Source of the DNA: Paralithodes platypus | Taxonomy: Eukaryota > Arthropoda > Malacostraca > Decapoda > Lithodidae | Reading direction: 5' to 3' | Length of the DNA: 64,000 bases | Assembly: GCA_032716605.1 (NCBI GenBank) | Contig: CM064505.1 | Coordinates: 50,292,211 to 50,356,210 of the forward strand | Part shown: positions 32,111 to 42,303 of the stretch, one piece after another | Layout: every line of letters starts with the position of its first letter | How positions within the stretch are numbered: the stretch's first letter is position 1 | Made by a program: the position numbers and the translations under genes | Notes under the pieces: model-generated | The model's database searches: none | What the model saw: the letters and a program-made list of their open reading frames with translations, nothing else | What the model was told of the DNA's origin: nothing

Positions 32111-33830
32111 AGTTTGAGACAGGGAGAGGGACCGGACTCGGGCACCACCGCTTCAACTGGGCGTACCAAGCCTGGGCCGGCCACAGAGGCGCTATTAGCC
32201 AGACTCTGCCGCGGTACAGCCGCAGCCTCGCGAGGACTTTGCACATCAACAGTGCGTCTGGTGGCGGAAATATGTATATCGACAGCCACCTGTTCCAGTC
32301 TTCCATGAAAGCGTCCGGACCCCCCTCCGGAGTGCGAGTCCGGAGGGATAGGTACTGAGGCAACTTGTGCGTCTCCTTCGATGCGAACAAGTCGACCTCC
32401 GGAACACCCCAGGAAGCTGCGAGGTCGTCGAACACAGTCTGTTTCATTGCCCATTCTACAAGAACGCCCTGTCCTCTCGACAGGGCGTCCGCCCACAGGT
32501 TGGCAGTCCCGGGCAGGTAGGAGGCGTGCAGGGAGATGTGTCGGTTCGCGAGGAAGAACAACTTCTCCGAGATCCCCAACAGAGTCAAAGACCTGGAGGA
32601 CCCCTGCTTTTGGATACAGTGGACAGCTGTCTGATTGTCCATCCTGAAGGCCACCGACTTTCCCCGAAGGGCCAGCGCGTGGTCCCTCAGGAAGAACAAA
32701 GGAACCAACAGTTCGAGGGCATTGATGTGTAGGTGTGTGTGTCCCACCCATCTGCCATGATGTTGATGTCCCAGGTTGGATTGGGAACCCCACCCTACCT
32801 CGCTCGACGCATCTGTGTCTACCCAGATCGTCGGCGGGGGGGCGGTCCAGGGCACAGCCACAGAGAGCGTGCCCCGAGCAACCCAGTGTCCTAAGTGTCT
32901 GTGAATGCTACGCGGGATCGGCATGAGCCGATCCATAGGGGTCAACGGAAACACCTTGTTGCCCATGAGTATTAGGCGGCGTAGCCTGAGCCTCCCTAAG
33001 GGAATGGTCAGAGCGGCCCAATTCAGCGAACCCACTAACGAGTCCCAGATCCTCCTCGTGAGGGAGACCGAGTGCAACATGGCGAAGACCTTCCTGCGAA
33101 GTTACACCGCGTTTGGCTGACTCTGGGTTACTGTAGCGCTGGTCAAATCCCATTCGAGACCTACCCACGTCACGACACGCGACGGGGTCAGGCGTGACTT
33201 GGGAATATTGATTTTGAACCCTAACTGTGTGATGTGGTGAACTACTGTGAGGGTGTCGCGGACGCACTGTTCTAGGGTGTCTGAAACTATCAACCAATCG
33301 TCCAAGTAAAACAGGATCTGGAGCCCGCTCCTGAGGAGAGGATCCAGAACCTGCTTCACCAGTTTCGAGAAGATCCGCGGCGCGATGTTGAGACCGAAGG
33401 GAAGTCTGTCGAACATGAACACACGATCGGAAGTCTGAACGGCCAAGAATCGCTGGAAACGAGGATGGATAGGAACATGCCAATACGCATCCTTGAGGTC
33501 CAGCGACACTACCCACGACAGAGGTCGCAGGGCCAGTCATACCTGGTGTACCGTCAGCATCTGAAACCGTGTGTTCACGATGTGCCCGTTGAGGGCCGAC
33601 AGATCCACCACCGGTCGCATCGCGTCGCAGTCCTTCTTCGGTACCAGAAATACACGGGAGAGGAAAACCGGGTGACCGGCTTTCACCTCCTTGACGATTC
33701 CCTGCTCGTGCATGGACGTTATCACGTTGGCCACCTCCGAAGAGATGGGCCGGCTTCGTTGACAAGAGCTGAGTGGGGGTCTGGACTTCCATCTCCAGGT
33801 TAGACCCCTCCGTGCAATCTTCCGCCCCCA
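32013..33830 (-). pseudogene. Copy D RT-RNase H-methyltransferase-like gene, two stops
   Basis: A single minus-strand frame encodes RT fingers (SRVFLVPKKDCDAMRPVVDL), SLDLKDAYWHVPIHPRF, FGLNIAPRIF and catalytic YLDD at 33297-33308. RNase H blocks (IWVDTDASSEVGW, AFRMDNQTAVHCI, ANLWADALSRG) follow, then the Dam-like block (VDLFASKETHK, DAFMEDWNRW, YIFPPPDALL, LIAPLWPAQAWY). The frame is interrupted only by TGA at 33534-33536 (an arginine codon in C) and TAA at 33099-33101 (a histidine codon in C). It keeps both aspartates of YLDD that C, A and B have lost, so it is the best local proxy for the ancestral sequence. Confidence 0.92.
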
Positions 33831-33952
33831 CGTCTCTCGCGGCCAGCGAGGGGCGCAAGGGCGAAAACAACCTGTGGTAGCTCCCGAGATGAGGTGAGCG
33901 ACCCTTTCGGCTAGGCGAGAAGGAGAACAAGGAGGAGACCGACCCGGAGAAC

Positions 33953-36781
33953 CTACAAATTTTTTGATGCGGTACGGTCCTTGCGGTCATGAGCGCCACG
34001 TTGACCTCCTCTACCCCCCCCACCTCGCCGAAAAGGGCGGGTCACCCCATCCCCTGTCCGTCGCGCGTCTGACTCCGTCGAAGTGCGGCCGGAAGTGGAA
34101 GGCTGGCCAGCCCCTTCTCGGCGGGGATGAAAGGGAGCAAGAACAGAAGTGCGAGGCGGAACCGACGCTCTGGCCGGCAACTTCCCTTTCCTGCGCCCTT
34201 TCTTGGCGGCAGCACTGGCGGCAGCACCCCGAAGAGGACCGTCAGAAAGACGGGACTGAGAAGACCCTGCTCGCGACACAGCGCGTCGTTGTGTGTCGTA
34301 AGCAGGGTCCGCCGACAGAGAAGCGTAGCGTTCCCAAGCATCCTGCACAAAAAGCCCCGATGTATAGAGCTCAGAGTACAACAAACCCTGACGAATATCC
34401 AAGGGGGCTTTCCGGCAGAACGAGGACCTTACCGTCTGGCGTTGCCGAGTTGCCTCGCACAAAACCGCCTTCAGCTCGGGAACCAAAGACACCGCGAGCT
34501 GAAGGTGGATCCGCCGAACGTGGTCCAAACCCTCGCGAAGATCGCCCGGTGCAGTCGCCTCGATAAGCCGCAGGTGGTGAACAGACGTCTGGAGGGAACC
34601 TAAAAGACAAGATAATAAGTTCGCCACCCTCTGTCGCAAGGTAAAATCCTTGTCGACAGAGGACTTATCTGGGTGAGAGAAGAACGGGTTAGCAATAGAA
34701 AAAATTTCAAGTTTGGGCGCGCTTATCCAGGACCAGAACTTGCCGTCCAATCCGCCGACAGATACAAGAGGAGGCAAAAGCAGTGATGACTCCGGGGGAG
34801 GGACTGAAGTAGATCTGTCGACGGAACGGTTGGCGAATTCTAAGGCCTCAGCAAACCAGGCCTCCAATGGGAGAGGGTTATCGAGCACGATGGCTAAGCC
34901 AGGCTTACCGTCGTCGCACAAACCCGTCCCATAGGAGGACAGTCCCGTCAACACAGCCAGGGACTGAACATCCTGAAGGATGTCCTGGCGGCTGAAGTCT
35001 GACCAGAGCTTAGTCCGAGGAGCAGACGGGGGCTTGGGCTTCACCGAAAAGTACTGAAGGTCAGTCCTCGTCAGGTAAGCCCGCACCTCCACGTCGGCCA
35101 CCTGACCATCCACCCTGATCGCCCTGAACTGCATCTTATCATTAATTTGCACCGACCAGCCAGATGGCAGGGCCCTCTCACCTGACGGGAAGCCGGTAGC
35201 ACGCTCCGGGTGGGAGGCCTGCACCCCCTTCCAAACAGCCAAGGAGCCATAGAGGAGCGGCATGGTCCGCGACGGGACCTTGGCCTTCTGGATGGGGCGC
35301 AAGCGCGGACCCTGCCCTAGCAGACGGAGAACCCCCGCATGGGAGACAGCAGGGGCAACCTCCTGAGCTAGGGCAGGAGCAGTACTAGCCGACGACCGGG
35401 CAGGCGGAGAAGCTGGGCGAGAAGGAATGTGGTCCACTGCAGAAGGGAGGGGGACCGTAGCAGGGGTAGGTTGGGTGAGGCGCTGAGGTTGTGTCACCGC
35501 CAAGAAACGCGATAAGAGGGAGTCTTGCATCGCCTCCAAGCGCTCGTCGATGCGTGACACAACCCACCCCTGCATAGCCGAAAATCGATCCGAGAGAGGC
35601 GACCCCCCTGAAGATTGTTCGGCCCGCAGGGGCGAGCGTGAGCGGGAGCGAGACCCACGACACGAACCAGCAGCGTCGCGGCCCAAAGAAGGTGAGCGAC
35701 GACGGCCGTGGCGCCTCTGAGGGTCTTGTCCCCGATCACTAACGCCCGAGGGGGAAACATCACCATCCCCCTCTTCCAGCGACACATCAGCTCCCGAGAA
35801 AGGGGACCCCGAAACCTCGCTATACTCCACCGAGTCAAGAGGCGGGGTACCCCCCTGGCGAGATGGTAAGTGAAGGTCAGGGATAGAAGAATGAGGAGGA
35901 GCAGGATGACGGGATTGGGAAGGCTGGCCGGGTGAAAGGAGGTCAGAAGGAGCCGCGGGGGGAAACAGAGCAAGGATCCCCGGGGCTGAGAGAACAGGGC
36001 GGCCCGACACCGAGGCGGAGGAGGGAGTCCCCTCCACCTTGGGACGAGACCGTGAAGGAAGAATAGGCACCGAAGCAGGTGAAGTAGGAGGAGAAGCAAC
36101 TACATCCTGGCAGACCCTCCTGGACAGTGTAGGAGGAGGGAGCAGAGCGCCAGCTACAGCATGAACCTCCGCGTGCGTAGAGGACAAAGGAAGAGGACGT
36201 CGTTTGTGCAGGGGAAGCGGGCGGAAGGTAGTAGAGCCCCTATCCGGAGAGGCCAGGGGAGGGTGCACAGGGGCAGAGCCGCTAACCCCGGCCTCAGGGC
36301 GAGAACTATGATGAGGGCGATGGGCGTCGTCAAGGCGATCAGGAGGACGACGAGGGGCAGTAGAGGACGGGCGACGAGGCGAGCGAGAGCGTGGACGGAG
36401 CTGGGGATCCTCCCGACGATGTCACGACCGGCCGCGGGACCCAGGGAAGAGGGCCTGAGCAGGGAGAGGGCCAGGTGAACGGCCTTCAGACGGGTCAGGG
36501 ATACCCAGGGCGACGCGGATCCGGTCGTCAACAAAGGCCGGGGAACGGTGGCCCACAGTCCTAATGTGGTGGGAGACTATCGCCCACACCGACTGAAGGG
36601 AAGCAGAGGCCACTGCTGCCGCTGAGGAACCAGGGCTATGGTCCACCACATCCACCAGGTCCATACACGGGCCACACAGAGCAGGGAGGTAGGCAGTAGA
36701 GGACACACATTGCGAGTGGCGTAAGCAGGACCTGTGGCGCTCCAAGCACGGGGAGCCACAACCCTGGCGAAAGCAAGGCAT
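33953..36781 (-). pseudogene. Copy D gag, one stop
   Basis: The likely start is the ATG at 36779-36781, just after an acceptor-like CGTTGCAG. The N-terminus is cysteine-rich (MPCFRQGCGSPCLERHRSC, then ALCGPC) and may bind metal. A long Pro/Ser-rich region and an RS stretch (GSRSRSRSPLR) follow, then the part shared with DIRS-2 gag (TMPLLYGSLAVWKG; KLWSDFSRQDILQDVQSLAV), and a Gly/Arg-rich end (RRGGGGRGGQRGAHDRK). The only break is TGA at 36422-36424, a leucine codon in C. Full length is about 942 codons. It contains about 420 bp (35016-35436) deleted from A, B and C. Confidence 0.88.
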
Positions 36782-37520
36782 CCCACCTGCAACGGAAGAA
36801 CACACACCATAAGCAGCACGTCGACGGAGTAAGTGTAGAGAATGTCCAATAAAAACCAGGGAATGACCATGGGGAAACAGTAACACACATGCAAACCGGT
36901 ATCTGTACTCACCCTAAACCGGGAGCACAGAGGTAGGTGAGGAGGGCGGGTGAGGTGGAAGAGCACAAGCAGAACCTGCAAAGATGGAGAAAGTGTTAAC
37001 CACCACTGAACACCTTACATGCAGGGTCTATAACACCAGTAAAGTGCACACACCAATATGGTTTCAGGCAACAAGATGACATAAAAGAGGTCAACAGTGA
37101 AAGCCAACTATTACCGCAAATTTGCGGGCCTATTTAGGCATAACCGTACCGACACAACCCTCCCGCATCTTCGCGGGACCCCCCAGCGATCTCCGCAAAT
37201 TTGCGGGGAGCCGAAACGTCCCAGAGGACCGAATCGAGCTCCCGCAAATTTGCGGGACCGGCCGAGATGGTCCGGCGCCGAAAAAGCGAGAGGAGCGTCT
37301 AGGGAATACCAAAAAAGGCCACAAAAATGCGTCATCTCCTTATGAACTCCAAGCGTGGATGGCCATCAAGCTGAGCAGTGTCTTCCTTGATATGTGATCC
37401 TAACTTAACCGGTAAAGGGAGACACACCAGGGGAGAGGAGGCACATCCCCCAGGAACCACCCAACCCACAGAGATAGAGCAAAGCCCATGAGGAGAAGTG
37501 GCAGGGAGGGTGGTTTCGCA
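36782..37520 (-). other. Copy D leader between gag and the hAT insertion
   Basis: Non-coding leader containing the four-palindrome array at 37114-37255 and splice-like signals near gag. It resumes on the other side of the hAT element at 39101. Confidence 0.7.
37114..37255 (-). promoter_or_regulatory. Array of four CCGCAAATTTGCGG palindromes, copy D
   Basis: Starts at 37114, 37163 (degenerate: CCGCATCTTCGCGG), 37193 and 37242, a spacing of 49, 30 and 49 bp. The same array, with the same spacing, is in C. Binding-site or RNA-hairpin function is inference. Confidence 0.7.
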
Positions 37521-37528
37521 CAAACAGG

Positions 37529-39092
37529 CAGAGGTGGGCAGGTGTGCGCCATTTGGCGCTCTGCACTCTGCGACCCGGTGCGCATTACCAATATAGAGGA
37601 GCGCGGAGCGAGGAGCGGCAAAATTCTGAAATCGGAGTGCAGGCGGGGAGCGCAGCTAGAAATTTGCGCTCCTTTCTGGCGCTCCGGAGGCGATTTTTCC
37701 TGTCAACAACAGGTACAAGAACGTCAGTATCGTGTACAGTCATCGTACCGTTCGTACGGTGTTACTCACGGTGTTAGTGAACTGTGATACAGTGATACTA
37801 TGATAGTGACAGACTGACAGTGTTACAGTTGTTAATTTTTTTTTTTTTTTTTTGGCTTTTGCTAACGCAAAGTAAACCTTACGGGCAAGTTACGGCTTAC
37901 GAAGGGGCCTAAGGGTAAGTCTGGCAGTGGTATAGCCCGAGCCTGTCTGACTGTCTGATAGTCAAAAGACACTATAGACTTCAGAGACTTTTATCATTTT
38001 ATGGTATCGATACTATCGGAATGTTACTTGAATGTATGGGTGGGAGGGTGGTTTGGGGGATGGTGGGGGGAAGGTAGAAGCGTAATTGACTCGTGTTACA
38101 AATATGAAGCCGATTGGTGAGGTAGTTTCGCCACCACAGATTTATTTGTTTTCCTTTTCTTCGTACGGATACGCTGGAAGTGGGTTGTGGGAGGCAGTTG
38201 GGGGTGTGGTGGAGGGAAGGCATAAGGGTAAGGCACTTGTCACACAAATATGGAACCGATTGGTGCAATCGTTTCGCCGCCACAGATTTTCTTTTTTTTT
38301 TCCTTGTGAGGCGACCGATAGTCAGCGAGTGGGTGGGAGGAGGGGTTTGGGGTAGTGGTGGTGCCGTGGTGGGTATGCAGAAGGGTAAGGTACATGTGGT
38401 AAAAAACTAAAAATATGAAAGCCATAGGTGCAGTCGTTTCGCTGCTACGATTTTTTTTCGGCGAGTCAGTATATAATTATATACGGACCTGGCACTGGGC
38501 GTGACAACTGACATCTGACAAGACCCTAGTCCCGGCCGTATATATATAATTATTATAAATTATATACCGTCGGACCTGGCAGTTTCGGACCTAGTTTCTC
38601 AGTTTGGACAGTTTCTGTAATCCTTTATGTCATATCATAGATATCAATGGACAGTCACAATGTCACAAACTCACAATGATATCAATCATATCATATCATT
38701 GACATTTGCAATGATATCAATCATATCATATCATTGACATTTGATTCATTGATATGACATAAAGAATAACAGAAACTGAGAAAGTGAGAAACTTAAACAG
38801 TTAAACTTCAGAAAGACACCATGACTTGAGGTTTTTTTAATGTTTTGAATTCTTGGAATTTAGTGAAGTTAAAGACAAAGGACAAAGTGAAGGACAAAGG
38901 TAAATAATTAAATAACTTCCAGAAGCTGTTTTGTTTTTTTGTTTTATATATACCTATTTTTGAGCGCGCGGAGCGGGAAGCGCATCGGGTCTGCTGACAA
39001 AAGGAGCGCGTGAGCGCTGCCGCATTACCTTATGTCTGATGAGCGCGGAGCGCTGCCGCATTACCGGTCCCACCGGAGCGCGCCCACCTCTG
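37529..39092. mobile_element. hAT-type non-autonomous DNA transposon in copy D
   Basis: Terminal inverted repeats CAGAGGTGGGC at both ends and a perfect 8-bp target duplication CAAACAGG (37521-37528 and 39093-39100). The uninterrupted leader has one CAAACAGG there. Eight-bp duplications and CAG-rNN-GGGC ends are hallmarks of hAT. No transposase frame is present. Inside are about three imperfect 140-bp units (38020-38450, each with a GTTTCGCC-ACCACAGATTT-like end) and two 35-bp units near 38675-38745 (CAATGATATCAATCATATC). Confidence 0.95.
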
Positions 39093-39100
39093 CAAACAGG

Positions 39101-39796
39101 GGCCCCCCTGGGGTACCCCTAGATTGGGCAAAAAGACTATGAAAGGATGGAGGTGAAACAGGAAGGGAAAACAAAAACCAGTAAACGAAACTGGTGAGAA
39201 AAAGGGTGGCCTAGCCGTGAGCAGAGAATGTGTCAGGTGCGAAAAAAACCTGTGGTGTGAAGGAGGGGCCCCCCTGGGGTACCCCTGGAATATCACGAAC
39301 CACCTGTCGCCCAGGCCCTTGAGACACAGTGAAGGCTCGAAAGGGGGGACTCGGGAATAACGCTATAATGCGGCCGACACAAACTCTACAAACAGCACCG
39401 CCACCATCGAAATCTCAGATTGTTTACCAACGTTACACCTTAGGCTATGAAAAAATGAAAACTCATAGGGGCATAGCAATTCCTGAATGAGAAAACGAGC
39501 TAGGCTAAAATAAGCTAAAAGCTAAACTATGCCCAGACTAACAGGAAAAAAGAATATGAAAAGAGAAAGAATGAAAAACATGCACGAGGAACGCCAGGCG
39601 CCCCCGTACCTTCGGTAGGCTATTTCCACACGCGTCTCCATTTGACACACTTACGAGCCCATTTACGTGTGCCCTAGATCACGTAACATCTGTCTAACAA
39701 AAAAAGAAGGCCAGATAAGCCGAAACGAACCTAAACAGGGTGAATTGAAGGAGCACAACAAAAGCGGACTCAATCAATGGAGGCGCGTGAAAAAAT
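39101..39796 (-). other. Copy D leader, outer part
   Basis: Leader between the left ITR and the hAT insertion. It carries both GC palindrome units (about 39098-39120 and 39267-39290). No coding. Confidence 0.7.
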
Positions 39797-40093
39797 GATA
39801 ACAAGAGAGGGTCGCTCATGCGCACGTTCGACAGGGATCTGCACATGACAGAACACGGGATGGGCCTTAAGCGGTAACTAAGGTAAACCCCTTTTTCTTC
39901 TCTTCTATGCTTTTTTCACCTTCGGTGGTAGTTTTGGTTAATGTACAACGTCTCCTAGAGCAAGATAAGGAGTAGACTCTAGACGTTTTCTTTTTTAACC
40001 GCGGTTGGAATGACGACATAGCAGTCAAAATAGACTGTCATTGCAATTAGGTTAATAGCCTTGACGTTGGATTTGCCAAGACTACTAACAAAT
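39797..40093 (-). repeat. Left ITR of copy D
   Basis: About 297 bp, inverse of 20957-21303 without the extension. Its outer end CTAACAAAT abuts resumed E sequence GATGCATTTTTGTGG. Confidence 0.93.
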
Positions 40094-40556
40094 GATGCAT
40101 TTTTGTGGCCTCTTTTGGTATTCCCTAGACGCAAATTTGCGGGAGCTCGATTCGTTCCTCTGGGATGTTTCGGCTCCCCGCAAATTTGCGGAGATTGCGG
40201 GGGGGGGGGGGGGGGGGGGCCCCGCAAATTTGGGGGAGGGTTGTGTCGGTACGGTTATGCCTCAATAGGCCCGCAAATTTGCGGAAATAGTTGGTTTTCA
40301 CTGTTGACCCTTTTTTAGGTCTTCTTGTTGCCTGAAACTATATTGGTGTGTACACTTTACTGGTGTTATAGGCCCTGCATGTAAGATGTTGAGTGGTGGT
40401 TTACACTTTCTCCATCTTTGCAGGTTCTGCTAGTGCTCTTCCACCTCGCCCGCCCTACTCACCTACCTCTGTGCTCCCGGTTTAGGGTGAGTACGGATAC
40501 CGGTTTGCATGTGTGTTCCTGTTTCCCCATGCTCATTCCCTGGTTCTTATTGGACA
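40094..40556 (+). mobile_element. Outer DIRS element E, leader segment 2
   Basis: Continues E after D. It contains a degraded palindrome array (40131-40284) with a 20-G run at 40200-40219 and a deletion removing about 40 bp after AGACGC. It ends at TTGGACA/ATTTGTTAG, where A inserted. The corresponding place in C reads TTGGACATTCTCTAC. Confidence 0.88.
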
Positions 40557-40857
40557 ATTTGTTAGTAGTCTTGGCAAATCCAACGTCAAGGCTATTAACC
40601 TAATTGCAATGACGACTTGTCTATTTTGACTGCTATGTCGTCATTCCAACCGCGGTTAAAAAGAAAACGTCTAGAGTCTACTCCTTATCTTGCTCTAGGA
40701 GACGTTGTACATTAACCAAAACTACCACCGAAGGTGAAAAAAGCATAGAAGAGAAGAAAAAGGGGTTTACCTTAGTTACCGCTTAAGGCCCATCCTGTGT
40801 TCCGTCATGTGCAGATCCCTGTCGAACGTGCGCATGAGCGACCCTCTCTTGTTATCA
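40557..40857 (+). repeat. Left ITR of copy A
   Basis: Starts ATTTGTTAGTAGTC and ends TCTTGTTATCA. Almost identical to the other family ITRs, with its adenines retained. Confidence 0.95.
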
Positions 40858-42303
40858 TTTTTTCACGCGCTCCATTGAATGCAGTCGCTTTTGTTGTGCT
40901 CCTTTAATTCACCCTGTTTAGGTTCGTTTCGGCTTATCTGGCCTTCTTTTTTGTTAGACAGATGTTACGTGATCTAGGGCACACGTAAATGGGCTCCTCA
41001 GTGTGTTTAATGGAGACGCGTGTGGAAATAGCTACCGAAGGTACGGGGGCGCCTGGCGTTCCTCGTGTGTGTTTTTCATTCCTTTCTCTTTTCATATTCT
41101 TTTTTCCTGTTAGTCTGGGCATAGTTTAGCTTTTAGCTTATTTTAGCCTAGCTTGTTTCTCATTCAGGAATTGCTATGCCCCTATGAGTTTTCATATTTT
41201 CATAGCCTAGGTGTACAGTTGGTTCACGATCTGAGATTTCGTGGTGGCGGTGCTGTTTGTAGGGTTTGTGTCGGCCGCATTATTAGCGTTATTCCCGAGT
41301 CCCCCCTTTCGAGCCTTCACTGTGTCTCAAGGGCCTGGGCGCTTGGTGGTTCGTGTTATCCTGGGGTACCCCACGGGGGCCCCTCCCTCACACCACAGGG
41401 TTTTTCGCCCCTGACACATTCTCTCCTCACGGCTAGGCCACCCTTTTTCTCGCCAGTTTCATTTACTGGTTTTTGTGTTCCCTTACTGTTTTCACCTCCA
41501 TCCTTTCATACCCTTTTGCCCAATCCTGGGGTACCCTACGGGGGCCCCTGTTTGTGCCAAACCACCCTTCCTGCCACTTCTCCTCATGGGCTTTGCTCTA
41601 TCTCTGTGGGTTGGGTGGTTCCTAGGGGATGTGCCTCCTCTCCCCTGGTGTGTCTTCCTTGCCTCTCCCTTGACCGGTTGAGTCAGGATATTATCAAGGA
41701 AGACACTGCTCAGCTTGATGGCCATCGTCGCTTGGAGTTCATAAGGAGATGACGCTTTTTTCTGGGCCTCTTTGGTATTTCCTAGACGCTCCTCTCGCTT
41801 TTTCGGCGCCGGACCATCTCGGCCGGTCCCGCAAATTTGCGGGGTGCTCGATTCGGTCCTCTGGGCCATTTCGGTTCCCCGCAAATTTGCGGAGATCGTT
41901 GGGGGGTCCCGCGAAATTGCAGGAGGGTGGTGTCGGTACGGTTATGCCTCCATTGGCCCGCAAATTTGCGGTAATAGTTGGCTTTCACTATTGACTTTTG
42001 TTATGTCATCTTGTTGCCTGATACTATATTGGTGTATGCACTTTACTGGTGTTATAGGCCCTGCATGTAAGATGTTGAGTGGTGGTTAACACTTTCTCCA
42101 TCTTTGCAGGTTCTGCTAGTGCTCTTCCGCCTCGGCCGCCCTCCTCACCTACCTCTGTGCTCCCAGTTTAGGGTGAGTACGGATACCTGTTTGCATGTGT
42201 GTTCCTGTTTCCCCATGCTCCTTCCCTGGTTCTTCTTGGACATTCTCTCCACTTACTCCTTCGACGTGCTGATTATGGTGTGTGTTCTTCTAGTGCAGGT
42301 AGG
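40858..42303 (+). other. Copy A leader
   Basis: Non-coding. It carries paired GC palindromes (41363-41384, 41528-41549), the palindrome array (41829-41971, third unit degraded to CCGCGAAATTGCAG), and splice-like signals: TCCATCTTTGCAG ending near 42110, GGTGAGTA near 42172, and CTAGTGCAG ending near 42298. Adenine loss starts only after the first of these. Confidence 0.7.
41829..41971 (+). promoter_or_regulatory. CCGCAAATTTGCGG array, copy A
   Basis: Units start at 41829, 41879, 41909 (degraded) and 41958, a spacing of 50, 30 and 49 bp. B has the same array at 50029-50171. Confidence 0.7.

Larger units (their letters stand above)
20957..40093 (-). mobile_element. DIRS-1 family copy D, minus strand, with two nested insertions
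   Basis: A complete DIRS retrotransposon in opposite orientation to E. It has its left ITR at 39797-40093, leader, gag, RT-RNase H-methyltransferase-like gene, tyrosine recombinase, ICR at 21368-21480 and right ITR at 20957-21303. DIRS-2 (22777-31935) and a hAT MITE (37529-39092) are inserted in it; without them D is about 8.4 kb. Joints read GGAGAT/TGGGAGG on the left and ACAAAT/GATGC on the right, against the uninterrupted GGAGATGACGC in A and B. That fits crossover at AT without target duplication. D is the least mutated member: its RT keeps YLDD. Confidence 0.93.

Noticed and set aside
32735..36099. Long plus-strand frames opposite copy D genes and other-phase minus frames
   Set aside because: They overlap RT and gag of D, whose motifs are in another frame, and show only low-complexity composition.
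37114..37255. CRISPR-like array
   Set aside because: Four short palindromes with unequal but symmetric spacing in a retrotransposon leader. There are no cas genes and the context is eukaryotic.
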